From positions 982,028 through 1,046,027 of the forward strand of contig NZ_JABFAO010000004.1 of the NCBI RefSeq assembly GCF_017168235.1: DNA of 64,000 bases, in the 5' to 3' direction. The translations under genes were made by a program, and so were the position numbers. The notes under the pieces were generated by a model. The model was given only the letters and a program-made list of their open reading frames with translations. It was not told where the DNA came from and made no database searches. This DNA is from Rhodococcus sp. KRD197. Its GTDB lineage: Bacteria > Actinomycetota > Actinomycetes > Mycobacteriales > Mycobacteriaceae. Of this stretch, positions 9,048 through 19,400 are shown piece by piece (position 1 is the stretch's first letter; every line of letters begins with the position of its first letter).

Positions 9048-9320
9048 CTACTTGACGTGCACGGTCGCTAAATATCGGCGGACCGTCGAATGCATGAACC
9101 GATGCAACTCCGCTCGGTTTCTCCCGTACCCGTCGGGAAAACTCACCGACCCGTTGAAGAAGAAGCAGGTTGGAGTTCGCACGACCTTCTGCCAGAACCG
9201 CGCCACGGTCTTCGCGGTCAACGGTTGCTGCAACGGTCGCCACACCCGACGAACGGGCTGAGGTGTTGCAGCGTCGGTGTCATCCCCGAACAACGCCAGT
9301 TGCAGCACCGGAGCGCTCAC
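9048..9320 (-). pseudogene. Truncated HNH-like protein (N-terminal part only)
   Basis: The 90-codon frame starts at GTG 9320 with AGGGG six bases upstream, three bases after the stop of the preceding gene. Its TVARFWQKVVRTPTCFFFNG and PDGYGR segments match the N-terminal half of plasmid HNH proteins and correspond to the region around residues 54-86 of the intact relative at 4358-4996. The frame then ends without any CxxC...H...N zinc motif. It looks like a 5' remnant cut off on the side where the recombinase cassette lies. It may still be translated as a short protein. Confidence 0.5.
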
Positions 9321-9323
9321 CAG

Positions 9324-9788
9324 TTACCCCTGACTCGTCGCGGGCTCGGCGTCCGTGACGCTGTCGCCGGACGCGGTCTTGCTCGTCGTTGCATCCACTG
9401 TCGACGCCGTGTCGGCGGCATCGTGCCCAGCCGAGCCGTTGCGAGGATCTGCCTCCGCATCCGAGTCGGAGTCCGAGGTGTCGTCGCCGGTGTCTGTGCT
9501 CGCCGACGTCGCTGCGGTGTCGGTGAGTAGCGCCAGAAGTTTGCGTGCCTCCCCGGTCGTGATCCCCACGAGTGTCGCAGCGGCGCTGAGGGTTCCTTCC
9601 CGGCCCCGGATGTCGTCGAGCGCGCGGGCCATCGCCAGCCGAGCCGCGTCGATCTGCTCGGCGGCAGCGAAATAGTCCGTCAGCGAGCCCATGTTCTTCT
9701 CGTCGCGCGCTTTCCGGTCGGCGAGAACTTTCTGCTGCGCTGCCCGTGCCCGAGCGCGCGCTGTCTGCCGTGCCTGAGTCGACGCCAT
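9324..9788 (-). CDS. Small charged protein divergent from relaxase gene
   Basis: A 154-residue hydrophilic protein. The N-terminal third is arginine/alanine/glutamine-rich and helical (ARQTARARARAAQQK). A middle block (MARALDDIRGREGTLSAAATLVGITTGEARKLLALL) has a helix-turn-helix-like pattern, and the C-terminal tail is rich in Asp, Ser, Thr and Ala. ATG 9788 is chosen over the upstream codon at 9836 because AGGG lies eight bases before it. The gene is divergent from the MobF relaxase, the position often held by small oriT-binding accessory proteins of conjugative plasmids. That role is inference; no named family was recognised. Confidence 0.6.
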   Translation of the reverse strand: MASTQARQTARARARAAQQKVLADRKARDEKNMGSLTDYFAAAEQIDAARLAMARALDDIRGREGTLSAAATLVGITTGEARKLLALLTDTAATSASTDTGDDTSDSDSDAEADPRNGSAGHDAADTASTVDATTSKTASGDSVTDAEPATSQG

Positions 9789-9990
9789 GCGGCCAACCCT
9801 AGTGTCAGACACCGTCAAAGTTCCAGATCCTGACACAAGCTCCTCTCAGATCACCAATCTGACAACCCCAAATCCTGACCCCAGACACACTAGATTTGCC
9901 CCCTGTACTCCACGTCCCAAAGTCAAAGTCGAACCCACATACCTCATGCATTAAGGCCTCTTCGCGGATCCCGCTGGTATGGTCCGGTCC
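9789..9990. other. Candidate origin of transfer (oriT) region
   Basis: This 200-base gap lies between the relaxase and the divergent accessory gene. It holds a palindrome GTGTC-a-GACAC (9802-9812), two direct copies of ATCCTGAC and several C-runs, and is less GC-rich than its surroundings. MobF oriT sites commonly lie immediately upstream of the relaxase gene. The nick site cannot be read from the sequence. Confidence 0.4.
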
Positions 9991-12900
9991 ATGATGGGTC
10001 TGCACAAGCTCACTGCCGGGGACGGGTATACATACCTGACCAGGCAGGTTGCAGCGGCGGATTCGACCGAACGAGGAGCGGCATCTCTGGCCGACTACTA
10101 CTCCGAAAAAGGCGAGTCACCAGGGCAGTGGACCGGAACCGGACTGACCGGCCTGGAGACGATCGACGCGGGCAGTCCGGTCTCCGAGGCGCACATGAAG
10201 GCGCTCTTCGGCGACGGCCTGCACCCCGAGGCCGACACGATGTACGCGGAAAAGTTCGCAGCCGCACTCGCCGGCGGCGCGTCGACGAAGGACGCGGAGC
10301 GGGCGGCATCGGCGGCGATCAAGCTCGGACGTGCGTTCAAGATCGACAACGGAGCCTCGGATTACCGGGTCGCGTGCGCGAAGGCGTTCGTCGAGCACAA
10401 CCTCGCCGGCGGCGAGAAGTGGAACGCAGCAATCGAAGCCGAGGCGCGCGCAACGATCCGCACCCGCGTCGCGACGGAGATGTTCGGCCGCGAGTACGGA
10501 CGCACCCCGGCGGACGAACGCGAACTGTCGGGCTGGGTCGCAAAGTCGGGACGACAGAACACCAAAGCCGTCGCCGGTTTCGACCTGACGTTCACGCCCG
10601 TGAAAAGCGTGTCGGCGCTGTGGGCAGTTGCGCCGCGGGAGATCTCGCAGGAGATCGAAGCAGCGCACGATGCCGCGATCGCTGCCGCGCTCGACTACCT
10701 CGAAGAGCACGCCTGCTTCACCCGTCTCGGCAACGGCGGTGTCGCGCAGGTCGACGCGAACGGTCTGATCGCCGCGGCGTTCACACACCGCGATTCACGC
10801 GCCGGAGATCCGAACCTGCACACCCACGTCGCCATCTCGAACAAGGTTTCCACGACCCTGCCGGACGGCACGACGAAGTGGCTCGCACTCGACGGTGCCG
10901 CGTTGTACCGCAACAATGTTCCTGCCTCCGAGGTCTACAACACCGCGCTCGAAGCGCAACTGCGTGAACGTATCGGTGTGGACTTCGCGGAGCGTCCGAG
11001 TGTCGATCGCAGCAAGCGACCGGTCCGCGAAATCGTCGGCCTGGACACGCGTCTCGCCGAACGCTGGTCCTCGCGCAGTGCGGCGATCACCGTCCGCACC
11101 GCCGAGCTCGCGCGGCAGTTCCAAATCGAGCATCACCGCGAACCGACCGCCATCGAAGCGATCCGTCTCGCGCAACGCGCAACGCTGGAAACTCGACAGG
11201 CCAAACATGAACCGCTTTCTCACGCCGAGCAACGCGGAGGATGGCGCGCCGAAGCAGTCGACGTTCTCGGCTCACCCGCTGCGCTGTCGAAGATGGTCGC
11301 TGCGGTGACCGGCAAGAAGCGGACCCGGGCGAGTGTGGACATCGACGACCCACGGTGGATCGACGTCGCCGCAGCAGAGGTCGTCGAGGTCGTCTCGCGT
11401 GCTCGTTCGCGCTATCAACGGCACAACATCCGCGCCGAAGCGATCAGGCAAGTCCGTACCGTCAACCCGCCGGCCGATCGGATTAACGACCTCGTCGAGG
11501 CGATCACCGACCGCGCGTGCAGTACCGAGCTTGCGGTCACGTTGGGTGACGATCTGGGGGACGACGTCGCCTCGGATCTCGCCCCGGAGGTGATGCGTCG
11601 CCGCGACGGCAGAGACGTGCACACCCGGCACGAAGCAACACTGTTCACCACCACCGCAGTGCTCGACGCCGAAGCGCGCATCGTCGCGCTTGCACAGCGC
11701 AACGATGGTGTTGCAGTGGCCGACGAGCACGTGGAGATGGCGCTCCTCGAATCCGCCGCGAACGGCCGCGAACTCAACGCGGGACAGCGCTCACTCGTCC
11801 GCGCGATGGCCACGTCCGGTACGAAACTTCAGCTCGCACTCGCGCCCGCCGGAACCGGCAAGACCACCGCCATGACTGCACTGACGCGGTCGTGGCAGAA
11901 CGCGGGCGGACGTGTTGTCGGGTTCGCGCCGACTGCTGCCGCCGCCGCAGTCCTGCGTCAAGATATCTTGACGACTACCGATACGTTGGCGAAGTTCGTC
12001 GACATCACCAAGCGTCTGCGGGACGGCAAGCCGGTGTCCGTTCCGCAGTGGTACGCCGACATCGGCCCCGACACGATGATCATCGTCGACGAGGCCGGGA
12101 TGACCGGCACCCGTGATCTCGACGAAGCGGTATCCGCCCTCGCCGAGCGCGGCGCGACGGTGCGGTTGATCGGTGACGATCAGCAGCTCGCCTCCGTTGC
12201 ATCCGGCGGTGTTTTGCGCGATATCCACGACCGTGTCGGCGCGCTCACGCTCTCGCAGGTTGTGCGGTTCCGCGACAAGGTCACCGGCGCGGCCGAAGGT
12301 GCGGCGTCGCTGGCGTTGCGTGACGGCGACGACGCGGCGATCGGTTTCTACATCGACCACTCTCGGCTGCATGTCGGGTCGATTGCCACGGTCACCGACG
12401 ACGCCTACATCGCGTGGTCGACGGACCGCGCCGCCGGCAAAGACGCACTCCTGCTCGCCCCGACACGCGAGCTCGTCGCCGAACTCAACACCCGCGCCCG
12501 CACCGACCGGCTCGCTGCCGCTGCGACAGACGGCGACGGAAAAGTCGGGCGTGAAGCAGTGCTCGCCGACGGACTGCGCGCCAGCACCGGGGATACCGTG
12601 CGCACCCGCTCCAACGACCGCCGCAACACCCTTTCCAAGACCGACTGGGTCCGCAACGGTGACCGCTGGACAGTCGAGAACGTCGGCGCCGACGGGTCAC
12701 TGGTAGTGCGGCATCTCGAACTCGGACGCACCGTCACCCTCGCCGCCGACTACGCCGCGGAATCGACCGAACTCGGCTACGCCGGCACCGTGCACTCCGC
12801 GCAAGGCTCGACCGCGGACACCTGCCACGTCGTGGCCACCGGTGACGAAACCCGCCAGCTCGCCTACGTCGCGCTCACCCGCGGACGCCTCAACAACCAC

Positions 12901-15900
12901 ATGTACCTCGTAACCGCATCCGAGGGCGATCTGCACACCGCGATGACCGAACGCGGGATGCTCCCCCCGACCGCGGTCGACGACTTCCGGGCGATCCTGC
13001 GCCGCGACGGCGCACAGATCTCCGCGCACTCCACCCTCACCGCAGCCGACAACCCGCACGTGAATCTGGCCCCGGCCGCGAACGCCTACGACTACTCCGT
13101 CGCTACCGGCGCAGAGGTGTTCCTCGGACCCGACAAGATGGCCGAGATCGACGACGCCGCCGAGGCCGAAGTTTCCGGACTCACCGACGAGCCTGCATGG
13201 CCGGTCCTGCGCGGACACCTGGCGATCGTCGGCGCGCACGGGCGCGATCCCGTCGAGGCACTGCGCGTCGCGGTGCGCTCCCGCGAGCTCGGCACCGCGC
13301 TCGACAAAGCCGCCGTCCTGGACTGGCGACTCGACACCAGCGGCGGTCATTCCTCCGGACGGGGACCGCTGCCGTGGCTCCCGGCGATCCCTGCCGCACT
13401 CCGCGGCGACCCCGACAAGGGGGAGTCCGCCGAATGGGGCAACTACCTCGATGCCCGCGGCGACTCCGTCACGGCGCTCCGCGACCGTATCGACGCCGAC
13501 ATCCGATCGTGGACACCGACGACCGCACAATTGTGGGCGCGGCCGTTCTTCGGCGCCGAGGAACCGAACTTCGATCTACTGAGCGATCTCGCGGTCTTCC
13601 GCGACGCACACGGCGTCGATCCTGACGACCGCCGACCGACCGGACCGATGCAACTAGCCGCCGCATCACTGAAAGCGCAGCACAAGCTCGACAAGCGCGC
13701 CGAACGTGTACTCGGCGCCGCGCACACCGCGTCGGCACTGTGGCGTCCGTTCGTCGACGAACTCGACACCCACATCGCGCAAGACCCGTACTTCCCCGTC
13801 CTCGCCGACCGACTCGCCGCCGCCGCCCGCGCCGGCATCGACGTGCACACATTGGTGCGGGACTCACTCGCTGCATCTCCGCTCCCGGACGAGCTGCCCG
13901 CTGCCGCACTGTGGTGGCGACTGTCCGGTGAGCTCTCCGCAGCCGCCCTCGACACCGACGCCGACGGCTCGGTCCTCGAACCGTCGTGGACACCGGTGCT
14001 GACCGAACTGCTCGGCGACAAAGCTGCCGCGCGGGTCATGTCCGACCCACGGTGGCCCTCGCTCGTGGCGACCGTCGACGCCGCCGACCCGAGCATGTGG
14101 ACACCGGGACAGCTGCTCGGCACCGCGTACGAGTTCCTGCACGGCGGCATCGACCCCGTCGATCACGGACTGACCGTCCCCGCGCACGAACTTGCCACCG
14201 CATTGACGTGGCGGGCCGAAATGCTCGTGCGCGAAAACCACCTCGCCCGCACCTACATCGGCCCAGACGTCGAACCACTCACGGTCGAGGACGAAGAAAC
14301 CCTCACTGCCGACACCGGTGTTTCCGACACCACCGGCGCAGAGCTGCCTGAGGAGTTCGCCGCACTCGTCGAGCCACACATTCCGATCCGCCGTTCGAAG
14401 TCCGGCCCAAAGACCGGCGGTGCGGGTCCCGAAGCGCCGGATGCCAGCTCTCCGTCGATCCCCGACGGTGCCGACGCCGACTACCTTGCCTCGCTCGACG
14501 CACTCGATGCGCCGGTCGAGTACGACGTGCCGCCGCCGCCGGAGTACGACGGCTACGACACCGCACCTGATGCTTACGACACCGAACCTGATGCTGTCGA
14601 ACCCAGTGCTGTCGAGCCCTACGGCGGCGAGGTCGATCCCTACGAGGCGATGCTCGAGCACGCGAAAGTGCTTGCGTTGCCGTACCCGACGGTCACCGCA
14701 GACGAACGAGTCCGACTGCTCACCGCTGATCTCGACGCAGCCAAAGTCGAACACCGCGCGTTGCGCACAGCAGTGGCCGTCGGCACCAGTCCGACGTTGC
14801 TGCACATGCTCACGGCGCTCACCGAGATGCAGGAACAAGCGGACCGGCAACGCCCCGCCCGGATCGCGATGCTCGATGCCCGTCAGGACTGGATGGACAC
14901 CGAGTTCGAGGCCGAAGCGCTCTGGCACCGAATCGACACCGTCGTCCGGCCCGCTGTGGCCGCCGACGTCGCAGCGGCCGGGGACGACGAAGACGCGCGT
15001 GCGCTCGCGCAGCGCGGTCTCGACTGGGAGATTTGGCGCGCCGGATTCGCCGACGACGCCGCTACCGCCGCCCGCACCCGCGCCCAGGAGGCAGCCGCCG
15101 AGTACGAACGCGTCACCGCAGCCGACGGAGGAGAAGTCACGACAGCCGATGTCATCACCGCCCGCGGAACAGCCGAAAGCATCGACCTCGCCGCGCTGGC
15201 AGAACTCCAGCAGGAAGTGGACCGCCTGGGCGGCATGGTGTTGCGCGCCGAGAACGCAGCGCGGCGTATCGCGATGACCTCGACGCACGCGGCACAGTCG
15301 ACAACGACTCGGACAGAGGTACACGTCCAGGACGAGGTCGCGCAGGAAGAGGTCGCACAGCAGGACGTAGCGCGCGTTCCCGACTCACAGACGGTGCTCT
15401 CGCCTGCCGACGCCGCACTCCTCGCGAAGATGGAACAAGACCCGATCCGGCTCGTACCGGACGCAGAGCTGATTGCGTTCGTCGACCGCGCCGGACGATC
15501 CCGCACCGCACCGACCGTCCTCGCCGATACCGAGAAGCTCTACGCCCAGCTCACCGAACAAGCCGCAGCGGTCGCCGCCGCCCGCGAAGTCGCAACCGAA
15601 CTGCGTCGCGTCCGCGCCGACCACGAAGCAGCGCGCAGCGAACATGCCGCACTCACCGACCGACTGGCTACGACGAAACGGCGCGACCGTAAAACCCTCG
15701 AACCCGCCGTCGACGACGCACGACTACGCCAAGAACGACTCGCACGCCAGGTCCGCGACACCCAACGCGCCGCTCAGGACGCCGCCGGACGTGTACGGGC
15801 CGAGACCAGCGAATGGCCCGCGATCGTGCAACGCGCCGCCGACCCGGACCGCCGGGCCGCCGACGTCGCCGCCGCCGCAGTCTTCGACACCGCCATCACC

Positions 15901-16212
15901 GAACGCAGCCGACGTCTGCGGGCAGTCACCTTGGCCGGCGAGCGCCATGCCGCCGAACAACGCATCCGTGCCGCCGCCGGTACAGACGGCGCTGTTAAAG
16001 CGCCCACGATCGAGGGCGTGACGGATACCGAGAACCATGTCGCCGAAGTAAGCACCCTCAATCCGGACGCGCAGAAAAGCATCGCTCGTCTGCTTGCGGA
16101 CGCGCCAGGCCCCGGACGGGTGAGTCGGCCGACATGGACGCACCAGCGTCCGGTGCCACAGCCCGATCCGACTACCCCGGAGCGAGGAAACGACAACGAG
16201 CGTGGCCTCTAA
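9991..16212 (+). CDS. MobF-family conjugative relaxase-helicase (TraA/TrwC-like)
   Basis: A 2073-residue relaxase that would nick oriT, bind the 5' end covalently and unwind the transferred strand. The N-terminal TrwC domain has a tyrosine pair in GDGYTYLTRQVA and the HUH metal motif FTHRDSRAGDPNLHTHV near residues 264-280. The helicase has Walker A APAGTGKTTAM near 617, Walker B MIIVDEAGMTG near 696, and UvrD/RecD-type C-terminal motifs YAGTVHSAQGST near 930 and AYVALTRGR near 958. The remaining ~1000 residues are long, charged and partly coiled-coil. ATG 9991 (MMGLHKLTAGDGYTYL) fits the family start; ATG 9979 is in frame. It converges on the transfer operon at 16.4-26.4 kb. Confidence 0.93.
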   Translation: MMGLHKLTAGDGYTYLTRQVAAADSTERGAASLADYYSEKGESPGQWTGTGLTGLETIDAGSPVSEAHMKALFGDGLHPEADTMYAEKFAAALAGGASTKDAERAASAAIKLGRAFKIDNGASDYRVACAKAFVEHNLAGGEKWNAAIEAEARATIRTRVATEMFGREYGRTPADERELSGWVAKSGRQNTKAVAGFDLTFTPVKSVSALWAVAPREISQEIEAAHDAAIAAALDYLEEHACFTRLGNGGVAQVDANGLIAAAFTHRDSRAGDPNLHTHVAISNKVSTTLPDGTTKWLALDGAALYRNNVPASEVYNTALEAQLRERIGVDFAERPSVDRSKRPVREIVGLDTRLAERWSSRSAAITVRTAELARQFQIEHHREPTAIEAIRLAQRATLETRQAKHEPLSHAEQRGGWRAEAVDVLGSPAALSKMVAAVTGKKRTRASVDIDDPRWIDVAAAEVVEVVSRARSRYQRHNIRAEAIRQVRTVNPPADRINDLVEAITDRACSTELAVTLGDDLGDDVASDLAPEVMRRRDGRDVHTRHEATLFTTTAVLDAEARIVALAQRNDGVAVADEHVEMALLESAANGRELNAGQRSLVRAMATSGTKLQLALAPAGTGKTTAMTALTRSWQNAGGRVVGFAPTAAAAAVLRQDILTTTDTLAKFVDITKRLRDGKPVSVPQWYADIGPDTMIIVDEAGMTGTRDLDEAVSALAERGATVRLIGDDQQLASVASGGVLRDIHDRVGALTLSQVVRFRDKVTGAAEGAASLALRDGDDAAIGFYIDHSRLHVGSIATVTDDAYIAWSTDRAAGKDALLLAPTRELVAELNTRARTDRLAAAATDGDGKVGREAVLADGLRASTGDTVRTRSNDRRNTLSKTDWVRNGDRWTVENVGADGSLVVRHLELGRTVTLAADYAAESTELGYAGTVHSAQGSTADTCHVVATGDETRQLAYVALTRGRLNNHMYLVTASEGDLHTAMTERGMLPPTAVDDFRAILRRDGAQISAHSTLTAADNPHVNLAPAANAYDYSVATGAEVFLGPDKMAEIDDAAEAEVSGLTDEPAWPVLRGHLAIVGAHGRDPVEALRVAVRSRELGTALDKAAVLDWRLDTSGGHSSGRGPLPWLPAIPAALRGDPDKGESAEWGNYLDARGDSVTALRDRIDADIRSWTPTTAQLWARPFFGAEEPNFDLLSDLAVFRDAHGVDPDDRRPTGPMQLAAASLKAQHKLDKRAERVLGAAHTASALWRPFVDELDTHIAQDPYFPVLADRLAAAARAGIDVHTLVRDSLAASPLPDELPAAALWWRLSGELSAAALDTDADGSVLEPSWTPVLTELLGDKAAARVMSDPRWPSLVATVDAADPSMWTPGQLLGTAYEFLHGGIDPVDHGLTVPAHELATALTWRAEMLVRENHLARTYIGPDVEPLTVEDEETLTADTGVSDTTGAELPEEFAALVEPHIPIRRSKSGPKTGGAGPEAPDASSPSIPDGADADYLASLDALDAPVEYDVPPPPEYDGYDTAPDAYDTEPDAVEPSAVEPYGGEVDPYEAMLEHAKVLALPYPTVTADERVRLLTADLDAAKVEHRALRTAVAVGTSPTLLHMLTALTEMQEQADRQRPARIAMLDARQDWMDTEFEAEALWHRIDTVVRPAVAADVAAAGDDEDARALAQRGLDWEIWRAGFADDAATAARTRAQEAAAEYERVTAADGGEVTTADVITARGTAESIDLAALAELQQEVDRLGGMVLRAENAARRIAMTSTHAAQSTTTRTEVHVQDEVAQEEVAQQDVARVPDSQTVLSPADAALLAKMEQDPIRLVPDAELIAFVDRAGRSRTAPTVLADTEKLYAQLTEQAAAVAAAREVATELRRVRADHEAARSEHAALTDRLATTKRRDRKTLEPAVDDARLRQERLARQVRDTQRAAQDAAGRVRAETSEWPAIVQRAADPDRRAADVAAAAVFDTAITERSRRLRAVTLAGERHAAEQRIRAAAGTDGAVKAPTIEGVTDTENHVAEVSTLNPDAQKSIARLLADAPGPGRVSRPTWTHQRPVPQPDPTTPERGNDNERGL

Positions 16213-16289
16213 GGACCCTCTAAGGACTCGGCCAGTTCGAGGCTGTTCTCACTCGTGGGCCGGCGCTGAGGCCGAGGCAACGCAGCGAA

Positions 16290-16304
16290 CCTTTGTATCA
16301 AAGG
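16290..16304. repeat. Short palindrome CCTTTG-tat-CAAAGG
   Basis: A perfect six-base inverted repeat with a three-base loop lies between the convergent relaxase and methyltransferase-helicase genes, about 40 bases before the strong hairpin. It may be part of the transcription end region or a protein-binding site. Confidence 0.3.
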
Positions 16305-16343
16305 GACAACGCCGATGGCCAAGCAGCCATCGAACAGTAGCCA

Positions 16344-16381
16344 CAACGCGGGCCGTCAAGAATTGTTGACGGCCCGCGTTG
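16344..16381. terminator. Bidirectional rho-independent-like terminator
   Basis: A perfect 16-base stem (CAACGCGGGCCGTCAA / TTGACGGCCCGCGTTG) with a six-base loop lies between two convergent genes and is followed by CTTTC. Its length, perfection and position between the relaxase stop (16212) and the methyltransferase-helicase stop (16402) make it a strong candidate to end transcription from both sides. Confidence 0.8.
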
Positions 16382-16401
16382 CTTTCACCGCTGATCCAAG
16401 G

Positions 16402-19400
16402 TCATGTATCGAGGTCGTACCCGTTGCCGGGCTCGTTGCCGGGGCCTGGCTCCGGGATATCGCGGTCGGTGCCTTTCCACTCTCCTACGGTTCCGATGTC
16501 GTGTTCCATGGCGCGCAGAAACTTTCCGGGGCGGGTGTCGGGTTCATTGGGTTCGGACTGGCCGGCCGCGATACCGCCGGTCACTTTCCGCGCGTGCGTG
16601 ACAGCTAGTTCGTTGTCACGCATCATCGCTCGTACGTCGTCGGCGCTGCCCATGCCGAGTTGCTCGATGAGTGCAGGGGTGGGATTGAGCATCAGTGACC
16701 AGCCTTTTTCTCTTCCCTTTGCTGCCGCCCGTTCGGCCCGGGCGGCATCTCGGGCGAGGGCCTCAGGACTTGTTTCGGCTTCTTTGATTTCGCGCCGTAG
16801 GCGTGAGACTTCGTTCGAGAGGTCTTTGAGCTGCGTTGCCTTGGGGAAGTCCGACAGCTCGACCAGTTCGAGGTCGTCGAGGCGTTGCTCGTCGCGGTCG
16901 AGTGAGTGTTCGGCTTTCGCCAGGTCCGTATCGACGGTGTAGGCCATGTTCTCCACGCGGGTGAGTAACCCGAGGGAGTGTTGGCTGCGTTCTCCGTCCC
17001 CGATCCGCGGATACAGGTCGTGCGCTTCGATCGCTTTCGTCGACGAGCCGAGCCCGGAGAACGAGAGGTAGAGCAGGCTGTCCTGCGCTGGGCGGGAGGC
17101 CTCGATCGGAAAGCCGTTCATCTCGGCGATCACCGTCGTTTTGGTCATGCCCTCACCTTTGAGCGACTGGTAGGTGCCCTGCAACGCCAGCGCGATCGCG
17201 GACGCCGCCTCGCTGCGCTTGTCGTAGAAAACCCCTCGAATGGTGATTCCCGGCCACTTTTCAGCGACGCGACGTGACTTCAGTATCGGTGCCGCTTCTT
17301 TCAGGCCGGCGACCCGATCGCGTGCCCGCGGAACTTCCCGGCGCAACCGGTCGCGGTCACGTTCGATGGAGCGTTGTTCGGCGAAATGCGAATCCGCTTC
17401 GGACTGGAGCTCCTGGAGTTGGGAGTCGAGTTCGATCTGCTGGATATACCGATCATCGCCCGTGGCGAGGGCTTTGGTCATCGCGGAGTTCTCGGCGAGC
17501 GAGTCGGAATCGAGGTCGACCACGCGCCGCATCGAGCGGTCCGCTTTCTTGAGTTGCTCGATGAAGTGCGCCTTGCGGTGCACGGTCTGCCACATCACGG
17601 TGTCGAAGGTTTTCTCGGCGACGTAGTTGAACACCTTCACATGCGCATTCTGATTGCCCTGCCGAATGATTCGGCCCTCTCGTTGTTCGAGATCGGCGGG
17701 TCGCCACGGCACATCGACGTGGTGTAGTGCGATCGCGCGGTCTTGAATGTTGGTGCCGGTGCCCATCTTCTCGGTCGATCCGAACACCACCGACACCCGC
17801 CCGGTGCGGCACATCTCGAACAGCCGCGCCTTCTCCGACGGCTTGGGGTAGTCGTGGACGTAGGCGATCCGGGCGGGGTCCATCCCGCCGGCAATGAGCT
17901 CGGCCCGAATCCCGTCGTAGATGGACCAGGAGCCGTTCGGTTTCGGGGTGGAGCGGTCACAGAACACGATCTGCAACGCCCCGGGTGTGGGGTGTGGCTC
18001 GCCGGCGGACTCGAGGTAGATGTTCTCGGCCGAGTCGTTGTGCACGTCCAGGATTCGCTGCGCGACGATGTGCGCGCGGGAGTTCTCCGGCGGTGCCGCA
18101 TCGAGGTGCGCGACCCTCGGATCGAGGGTGGCATTGCGGCCGTCGTTGGCGACCTTGAGCGCGTTGTCGAGATCTGGACGCTTGACGTCGGCGGTGTCGG
18201 CGCGGTGGCCGAGGTCGGCGATGAAGTCTTGGACCTCCAGGGCGGGGGTGAACGTGACGTCGGTGTTGCGGCCGCCGTCCTTGACCGGCAGGTTCGCCGG
18301 CACCTGGTCGCGGGTGACGGCGTCGGTGAACACGCTCGTCATGCCGATCAGGTCACCGACGTTGGTGAACTCTCCGACTCGGGTGATGGCGCGTAGCCGT
18401 GATCCGGAGGAGTTGAGCTCGACCCGTTCGACGGTGTCGGTGAACGTCGCTCCCCAGTCGTTGATCTGAGACACCCCGGCGTCGTCGAGCAGGTCGGGCC
18501 GCAAGTAGTGCTGCATCACCCACAGCTCGGCGAGGGAGTTCGCGACCGGGGTACCGGTGGCGAACGTGGCGACCCGTTCGATGTATTCCTCCGGGGGGAT
18601 GCCCTTGGTGATTGCCTCTTCGCGGCGCATCGACCGCAGATAGCCCAGCTTCAAGTCCATGTCGGTGGCTCGGTGCGAGCCTTCGTTCGCGAGCTCGGTC
18701 ACCCCGGATGCGCGGGCGAGGTTTTTGAACTCGTGGGCCTCGTCGACGAACAGGTAGTCGCACCCCGTTGCCTCGAACGTCAGCCCACGGTCTTTGCCGG
18801 CCTGCTCCAGCGCTGTTTCGAGCTTTTCCTCGAGCTTGGTCTTCATCGCTTCGAGTCGCTTGACGGTGAGGTCCGAGGTTGCTTCTGTCAGCTCGGCGTC
18901 GAGATCGGCTACTTGGGTGCGTATGTACTCGGCTTTGGTGCCGGGGTCGACGCCGATCGAGGAGAACGCCGAACGCGGCACGATGACGATGTCCCAGTCC
19001 TGCGAGGCGGACTGCGCGACGAGCAACCGGCGACCTTCGGCGTCGGTGGCTGCGGATCCGGAGAGAATCCGTGCGCCGGGATACCACTGGCCCGCTTCGC
19101 GGACGACTTGGTCGATGATGTGGTTGGGCACCACGACCCACGGCTTGTCGGCCAACCCGAGGCGCCCCAGCTCCATCGCGCCCATCAGAATGGTGCCGGT
19201 CTTTCCCGCTCCGACGACGTGATCGAGTAGCACGGTCGGTTCGGAGACGATTCGGGCGGCGGCGTCGCGCTGGTAAGGGTACGGAGAGTACTTCTCACCC
19301 AGGCCGGGGAAGCTCATGTGAGCGCCTGAATGCACTGGTGCGACAAGGGAGTTGAACTTGTCGTTGTAGATGTCGAGAAGTTGCTCGCGGCGGACCTCGT

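Noticed and set aside
12697..13530. 277-codon minus-strand frame inside the relaxase gene
   Set aside because: Antisense to a well-supported MobF coding region, with Gly/Val/Arg bias typical of shadows.
16315..16608. 97-codon frame starting MAKQPSNSS with an AAAGGG site upstream
   Set aside because: It runs through the 16-base terminator stem and then antisense to the helicase-methylase gene. After the first 20 residues it is a shadow.
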